A DNA stretch of 64,000 nucleotides, from positions 1,674,001 to 1,738,000 of the forward strand of contig JAFEVB010000004.1 of the NCBI GenBank assembly GCA_032629725.1, read 5' to 3'. Each line of letters begins with the position of its first letter. Within the stretch, counting starts at the first letter, position 1. Source of the stretch: Gremmenia infestans. Its lineage: Eukaryota; Ascomycota; Leotiomycetes; Helotiales; Hamatocanthoscyphaceae. A program made the translations under genes and the position numbers. Positions 57,986 to 64,000 of the stretch are shown one piece after another. The notes under the pieces were generated by a model. The model did not search any database. It saw nothing but the letters and a program-made list of their open reading frames with translations, and was not told the DNA's origin.

Positions 57986-58862
57986 TCATCAACATGCTCT
58001 AAAAACTAAGTCATTCCATTCCTGATATCCAAAGAATCCAACTAACTTTCTAATGCTCCCGGAAGTCTCGCGAGCTCAATTTGAGTGGACATACTTTTTG
58101 TTATATTTATTTTATTTCATACCTTGCTTGCTTTTCATACGCCTTAATCTATAAACCCATAGGCTTGAATTTAAATATGCCTTAAGAATTTTCTTATGTC
58201 TTGTTTTGCCTATTATTTGCCATCTGCCTTTCGCTTGCGCATCCCTCTCCCCCCTTCTACCTAGTAAGGCGATTTAAGCGAACATCCCTTTTTTCTAGCC
58301 TTCTTATTTTATATCCTTTTCCTTTACACTGTATTATCTAGAGTATAACTAGACTTAGATTTGTTTCTCCTAGACCTTTTTTTTGTTTTTTTGCTATCTT
58401 TTTACATATATTTCCCTTCCCTCTTCGCCTTGTCGCTTCTTGTTCTCTCTTTCCCTTCCCTTTCTATTAATACCCGAAGCGAACTTCAAGTCAGGACAAT
58501 CAAATATCACGTGAATTGTCCCTTTCCATCCAATAACGACAGCCGTTGAAGTGAGTCTTCATCTTAAAACACCTTCCACGATAGGAAAACCATATATGTA
58601 ATTTGATCTGCAAGGTTCATTATTCAATCTTATCTACTCGGACCTATTCTTAGCTTCCTGCCTTTTCTTACTGCCTCCTTTTCTTTCCAATCGTGGCCTG
58701 TACTTACAGTTGCAGCTCCTTTGCGCGCTAGTCCTCCGATTCACAATTCCAATGGGTCTGTTAGCAATTTATCTTCTCCGCTTCAAGGACTTCCGATCGC
58801 AAACACATCTCCAAAGCAACATCGCGACAAGCCTCGTTGCGCTCCTAGCTACAGATTCAACC
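57986..58862. promoter_or_regulatory. T/C-rich upstream region of paralog B
   Basis: About 880 bp dominated by T- and C-rich runs (58,090-58,480), then a pyrimidine-rich leader reaching the chosen start. Such pyrimidine tracts are common upstream of fungal transcription starts. In-frame ATG at 58752 is a possible alternative start. Confidence 0.45.
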
Positions 58863-60751
58863 ATGACGAAGGTCAATGCTCTAAAAGCTCTTCCTCCTCC
58901 CTCAGTCTTGGGAGACTCCGCGAACACGACCGCTACACCCGCGCCTCTAAAGCCTCCCTCATCCGTCAACGCCTTGCAATCTACCGAACAAGCAGCTCCC
59001 AATATTCAGAAAGGCAAGGCCAAGTCCAAGTTTAAACCAAAAGCGCCGCCCCGGCATAAGTTATATGTCAATATCTTACTCAACATCGAAGACCCACTAA
59101 AGCAACTGGCGAATCCTTCCCAGCCAGGAAGTTGGACGATATATGAGTATAGCCTATGCGCAAAATCAGATGCCATACGTTTACTCTTAGAAGAAGCAAA
59201 GCACACTGGCCTCAGCAATGAAACAGCAAAGTTGCTGTACCTCCCAGATTCATCGCAGACGTCGAAGGGATTAATGCGAAGCAGAGCGATCTATCTCAAA
59301 CACTTCCTCAAATATGCCAGTGCTCTACCAGCTCATTCGCACATGGATCATACACCCCTTGCCGATTCCGACTTGATTGAATGGATGGAGATTTTCATCA
59401 CTTGGTATTCCAACAAGGCAGTGAATGCCCCAGTTACGCTCAAGATCGAGCAGGGACTACAATATCTATCGGAACTGCTGGAAACCCCAGAAGGCTTTAT
59501 GGATGCGGTTATTTATGCAGCTGATGCGTTCAGCGTGAGCGAAGACGCCAAGTTGCTTGATCCTATTGGAAGCGAGTCAGTCTTGACACGAAATAAAGAG
59601 CGCCGGTTAGTTCCCACAAAGCGCGATTATCAATACGCTTAACCTTCTGACAATCACACAGTCTTGATGCTGCTGCCTCAGAAAGAAAGTTGAAGGGAAA
59701 TGAGGCTAAAGTTTGGATCCTTCTGCACAATCCCAGGAAACCAAATAGCGCCATGAACGTGTCAGACGATTGCATATGGCTGCCTGAGACTTGGGTTCTC
59801 ACGTATTGCCTAGAATTTCGCGTTGCAATCCGGGAAACGAATATGTCTGGTTCTATAGTACTTGAGCCTAGCAAAAACGCATACATGTACGACCGCGATC
59901 ATCCGGACTGGAAAGAACAACGTGTTGTAGGAGTGGGCCCATGGGATAAGATCATTTTCTGGGATTTGTTCTTGCGACACCACAGATTTACCACAGGAGG
60001 CGAGGATTTCCCTCAGCATGAGGCCATGTCGTCAGATCTGGAATGGGTGTTGCAGGACCAGAAGCTGAAATTTGACTCTCTCGTAACCTTGTTCGGATGG
60101 AAAACGCTAGGGGAGAGATTTGGCGAGTCCCATGAACCCGCCCAGAGCGCAGCCAACCTCGCTGCGCTCGTGGGACTGCAAGATACAAGTGCCCGACGGG
60201 AGTATGAATGGAATGCCGACAAGGCAATTGCTCTAAAGACAGAAGCTCCGTGGTCCAGCACTTTCTATCTTATGGAGCTAGCGGAGGTTTCCAACCAATT
60301 CCCAGATCGCTGCGCCAAGCATCTCGCCGCTATACTTGCCAAGAACGACGCTGAAGAGGCACGAACAAAAGCCAAACCCACGAGCACGACTCAAGAGAAA
60401 CTCACCGGCAGCAAAATTGACCGTAAACCTGAGAAGGTCGTCGGCAAAGGAACTCCGCGCGCTGGTGGCTCAGATCACGATGGAGATGACGGCGGAACGG
60501 AAAATGTCTCAAAGCAACGAGGGGGCGGGGAGCAAGTTGGCGAGGAGTGTGTTGCTGCCACTCTGTCTCAAGAGAAGGGGGAGAAACACGAAGGGGCCAA
60601 GGCACAAAGCAAATCTGGACCGAGTCACAAGGCCACTTCCGAGAAGGGCAATGTGAAGAGACCACTAGCAGGGGATGGCGAGCTGAACCCTGAAGACCAT
60701 CAGCTGAAGAAGAGCAAGGTTGATGTTATTGGCATTCCGGAGAGTCAATGA
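58863..60751 (+). CDS. unrecognised fungal protein, paralog family member B
   Basis: Two exons (58863-59605, 59662-60751) give about 610 residues. I do not recognise the family. Residues 1-65 are Pro/Ala/Lys-rich and disordered. A helical domain (about 66-235) includes LIEWMEIFITWYS (about 171-183), VTLKIEQGLQYL and EGFMDAVIYAADAF. The intron splits an Arg codon at 248 (phase 2). The second domain (about 249-455) has CIWLPETW, GPWDKIIFWDLFL (340-352) and a segment ending in FYLMELAEVSNQFPDR. The last 150 residues are low-complexity Lys/Glu/Ser/Gly with basic words. It matches member A (50,990-52,656) in FxITW/FTIW, the VTxKI element, WDKII(F/Y)W, domain order and intron phase. Start choice: ATG at 58863 has an ACCATG context; ATG at 58752 would add 37 hydrophobic-rich residues. 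Confidence 0.75.
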
Positions 60752-61672
60752 AGGGTTATAAGAATTATGAAGAATGAATGAACTCTACATTTTGTACAAG
60801 TACTTTTTCTTTTGGCTAGCCGGCGCAGTACCCACTTTGTACCACCCCAACCAGCTTTCATTGTCTCGTTGGACATCATGTACGCAGAGGATAAAAATGA
60901 CTACTTTTTGATACCAATACTTGATCTAGCATCTAGCAGTGCCTTTCTGTTGTAGAAATGAAATTAGAGATCCCCCCCCCCGAAAAGCAGCAAAGAAAGA
61001 CATAGTGTTGAAACACACGAACCATCTTTCTGTAGTTCCTTATGCTCCATGTTAATTAATTGTCATACTACGAGACCCGATCTTCCAATCCCCCCAACTT
61101 GTTGTTCATAAGCAAGGCTTTTGCGAAGAACGCAAAATCTAGCGTATACAAAGTCTGATCAGACGATAACTTGGCTGCGAAGTCGAGGGAGAGGGAGAGG
61201 GTGAACGCGCGTTCAAGGGCCTGCCTCAGGGCTGGTTGATGGCATGTACTGTAACAGGAACGTAGAGGTATCTAATAGTTCGGATGCGGAGTTAATAGGT
61301 GAAGGGTGATTGGAAGAGTGTATTGAGGTTGCCAAGAAGGTAGAACTATAGTTACTAGGACGGTCCGGGAAGGAGTGGACTGGAAAGGTATGGAGGTAGT
61401 AGTCATACTAGAGGTTGGAAGAATGTAAAATGGTATGTAGGCAGTACTGTAATCAAGAGCATTTGTTTCTTGCATCTATGTTTATTGTTGACGAGGTTCC
61501 GTCTCCATTTAGTCCTGGTGACACCTCTCCTCCAGAAGCTGCGAGTAATCCTTAAGTTTACCTGCTATGCTTTGTGTGTATATTGTTGCAAAAGGCTTTC
61601 AAAACAATATCCTATTGTACACCTCAAACCCCGCAACCCAAAAGAAGAGAACGATTCCAGAAATGTGAGTAA
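60752..61672. other. intergenic region
   Basis: About 920 bp without a supported gene. A run of ten cytosines lies at about 60,972-60,981. It is otherwise the 3' flank of paralog B and of the minus-strand F-box-like gene. Confidence 0.5.
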
Positions 61673-62596
61673 TCAATTGCCCTGTACTGTTGTGTCGACC
61701 TCTGACCAATCCACGGCTGCTGACTGCGTAATAAATTCCCAATACACATGGAAGAAACTCCTACCAAGACTAGGTCCACAAATTCTGATACGATACATAT
61801 ATTCCATAAACCTCCCTTTGCCACCATCCTCTGTGTTCAGCCTCTGGGTAAAATCTACAATCACCTGCCGTGGGCCGCCCATAACATGTACCTCGATTGC
61901 CAACTTACGCAAGCTTCTGAAAGCACGTAGCCACTCTGGAAAAGATAGCAGCAGGGGTGGGGGGCATGCATCATCGACTCTGTGATGGATCGGTGTCGGA
62001 AACCATGTCATGTAGATTTCTTTGACGTCGGTTTTGGAAAAGAAAGTGAGCATGGCGTCGGAGGTGATAGGAACCGGTAGTCCAGGCTCTGTGGGCTCAA
62101 CGTTGACTGCCTTGGGGCTGACACCGTTTCTCTCGCTGTAAGGAGGAGCATTAGTAAATGCCATCCTTTTCCAAAGGACTATATATCACTTACTCTAGAT
62201 GTAGATGAAGCGTCTGGATCTTGGAAAGAGCGTTGGGAGACATCGGGTCATCTTTTCCTCCAGTGATACGAGTGAGTGGGCCGATTGTATAGTAGCTCTG
62301 GCGGTAGAACATGTCCAGAGTTTGGTGGTAAAACACTGGGTGTGGGCGGAGCGCTATGATAATTGCTGGCATGACCGTATCTTTGGGCTGCTTTTTTTCT
62401 TTATATTTTTTTTCTTGAAGTCTGTAAGAGGGTTATTGTTGCGGCGATCCCATCGAGGGTCGCAGTGTTGCAAGATCTTTTCGCGGAGCTCTGGCGCAAG
62501 TCCTGTGAAATTGAAGCCTTTCTTGGTTGCTGGACCGGGTTGGGTTGTCTGACCCGTGGTCGGGATGATGAGGGATTGCTTGTTCGTCTTCGCCAT
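61673..62596 (-). pseudogene. F-box/2EXR-like protein, broken by a homopolymer frameshift
   Basis: The minus-strand reading starts at 62596 with MAKTNKQ, then FTGLAPELREKILQHC, which looks like an F-box or 2EXR-type domain. Within a pair of A-runs (about 62,391-62,415) the frame shifts by one base. The next frame then continues seamlessly with MPAIIIALRPHPVFYHQTLDMFYRQS, giving typical sequence of fungal F-box-like proteins. A 58-bp intron (62193-62136, CTAAT branch) leads to the last exon (62135-61673), ending in VQGN. If the shift is an assembly error, the gene is intact at about 290 residues; if real, it is a pseudogene. I favour sequencing or assembly error because only one shift exists and both sides are otherwise sound. 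Such proteins pair Skp1 to unknown targets. Confidence 0.55.
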
Positions 62597-63477
62597 GATG
62601 ATATCGGTGGATGCAAAGGTTGGAGAGTTGCACGATGGGATCTGCTGGTTGATCGCTGTCGGGGAATGGAATATTATTTGTAAGAAAATTTTCATCATGC
62701 ATGGCAACCAATTCACAAAAGTGTAACACGAGTGCTATATATGGTCAAGAAATTGAATATTTCTCAGAAGAGCTCCATAATATGTCCCTTTCCGTCATGA
62801 TGGTGCCTAATTAATGGCAATGGAAAGATGTGGAAGACCCCGATAATGCGTTTACTTTCGACTTTGTATTCAACGAGTCACTTTAAGAAGCTGGACGCTA
62901 TCGATGAATAGAACTTGCTATGTTCAGAGATTATGCGTAGTAGTTCCAAGTTCATCTCAAAGAAGTTTGCATAAACTATAGGCATACTCTTCCAAATGTT
63001 GGCATTAGTTTGAGAGCAAGGAGGTAGTATATTTAACTCGTAAAATGACCATGTTAAAGGGTTCTTCGCGTAAATATCAGACTGCACCAGCAGCCAGATT
63101 TTACCGGGAGCCTATTTGTATGATATTGGTGATAAGCTGACCGTGATTACCTTTCGAGCAGACTTATGATCTAAAGCTCTTGCATATATAGGGAGATTCC
63201 ACATGGACTACGATATTCTTTGCTCCAGGAGGGAGAAAAGAGATTCGAGTTTGCATCGAGTTCCAACAACAAGAGTTCCACCTTTCAAATCAGGTAGGTG
63301 TGAGCGAACATTATAATGCTCCAGAAGTCCTTAAGTTGGTAGCCCCTTTATCAGGACGGTCACGTGCTATATGGGTGCTGGACACTAGAAAGAACGCGAG
63401 GAGTCGCGTGCCCCAGATTTTCGCGTCTAGAAATAATAATCTTACCTAGATATCCTAGATTTCAACGCGCAGCCAAA
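62597..63477. other. intergenic region
   Basis: About 880 bp between divergent starts. It is AT-rich. A minus-strand frame at 62,878-63,087 is short and unlike any family I know. Confidence 0.5.
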
Positions 63478-64000
63478 ATGCCGAGCACAATTATTGATCT
63501 CACGGAAGACCCTGGCTCTGATGCCGGCGAGAATGTCTCTGTAAGTGTCTCAAAGCATCACATTCCCAGGAAACGCGTCCAATAGCCCACCAGAACAATA
63601 TCCAACTTCCGTCTATTCCTGGAATCTAACGCCGAGCTCAGTGCCCCTTTAATACAAGCACTCGACATAGCTAGCCTTGAGCGATTGCTCGGTTTTCTGA
63701 AAAGGGTGGCTCGTGAGAATCCGGCATTAAGAACTTTGGTGGAGGAAGAATCCCTGGCGGGTGGTGAAGAGGTTGGAGAAAAGCGAGTTCTTCAGGGATG
63801 TCTTTCATGAAATTTCTGACACGTTTCCCTGCTAATGCTTCGTCTTATTAAGAGTTCAGACAAGGAGAACGATAAGATCAATGCTGCAAACGTGGCAAAA
63901 GTCCTCAAGCGTGCTGCAGCAGAAGAGAAGCCTCAAACTTCGGGTTGTGTGCATTGAAGCGAAGCATATTGCGGACGAGGCAACGAGTAAAAAGGCGTGG
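63478..64000 (+). CDS. protein with N-terminal SUMO-interacting-type motif, cut by window end
   Basis: The gene starts at 63478 (MPSTIIDLTEDPGSD). Exon 1 ends at 63540; a 45-bp intron leads to exon 2 at 63586, which reads FRLFLESN, ASLERLLGFLKRVARENPALRTLVEEE. The frame reaches TGA at 63808-63810. A third, charged coding-like stretch (SSDKENDKINAANVAKVLKRAAAEEK) follows after about 63,850, so another intron probably removes the stop and the gene runs past the window. IIDLTED fits the hydrophobic core plus acidic flank of a SUMO-interacting motif. Similar short helical proteins with a C-terminal zinc-type motif occur in filamentous fungi; that part would lie outside the window. Function unknown. 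Confidence 0.55.

Noticed and set aside
62166..62193. 28-nt intron in the F-box-like gene
   Set aside because: Below the minimum intron size; a 58-nt intron from the same donor ends at a proper CAG.

Overview
The window reads as nuclear DNA of a filamentous ascomycete (Pezizomycotina). Genes are split by many short introns (about 45-135 bp, GTAAGT/GTATGT donors, CTAAC/CTAAT-type branch sites, YAG acceptors) and lie on both strands with no operons. Several proteins have typical filamentous-fungal architectures: an F-BAR/DEP/RhoGAP protein, fungal Set1, BIG1, a Nudix/eIF2B-like fusion and a secreted class II peroxidase. A Leotiomycete-like fungus is my guess from general resemblance only.

Layout. 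1-4.2 kb is gene-poor, AT-rich DNA with two short foldback (MITE-like) elements. 4.2-15.9 kb holds an AIM6-like phosphodiesterase, a Nudix-eIF2B-like fusion, an arrestin-like protein, a small secreted glycoprotein, an Rgd2-like F-BAR/DEP/RhoGAP protein and a membrane dipeptidase. 15.9-18.3 kb carries a decayed divergent pair: a Gfo/Idh/MocA (dihydrodiol/D-xylose dehydrogenase-like) gene with frameshifts and a GH3 glycosidase that has lost its catalytic N-terminal half. 18.7-28.0 kb is metabolic: an af470-like monooxygenase, a zinc alcohol dehydrogenase, an aldehyde dehydrogenase, an APH-type kinase and a class II peroxidase. 28.0-31.2 kb is gene-poor.

31.2-49.2 kb is mostly conserved: a fungal Cys/His-motif protein, a CSI2-like membrane protein, FCF1/UTP24, BIG1, RRP17, tropomyosin, a securin-like protein with a perfect D-box, the H3K4 methyltransferase SET1, and TRM112. 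Several sit as head-to-head pairs with short shared promoters. 49.2-64 kb alternates conserved genes (ER cyclophilin, mitochondrial ribosomal protein uS13m, a small tail-anchored protein) with lineage-specific DNA: two related proteins of a family I do not recognise (50,990-52,656 and 58,863-60,751), a three-copy diverged tandem repeat, an F-box-like gene with a homopolymer frameshift, and the start of a protein with a SUMO-interacting-type motif cut off by the window end.

Functional links: FCF1 and RRP17 serve ribosome biogenesis, and TRM112 partners rRNA, tRNA and translation-factor methyltransferases. Tropomyosin, the RhoGAP-like protein and BIG1 serve actin, polarity and the cell wall. 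Alcohol and aldehyde dehydrogenases in tandem could act on one substrate chain. The strongest leads are the unrecognised paralog pair, the securin candidate and the RhoGAP domain that seems to lack its arginine finger. All exon boundaries were assigned by eye from splice signals and reading-frame continuity.
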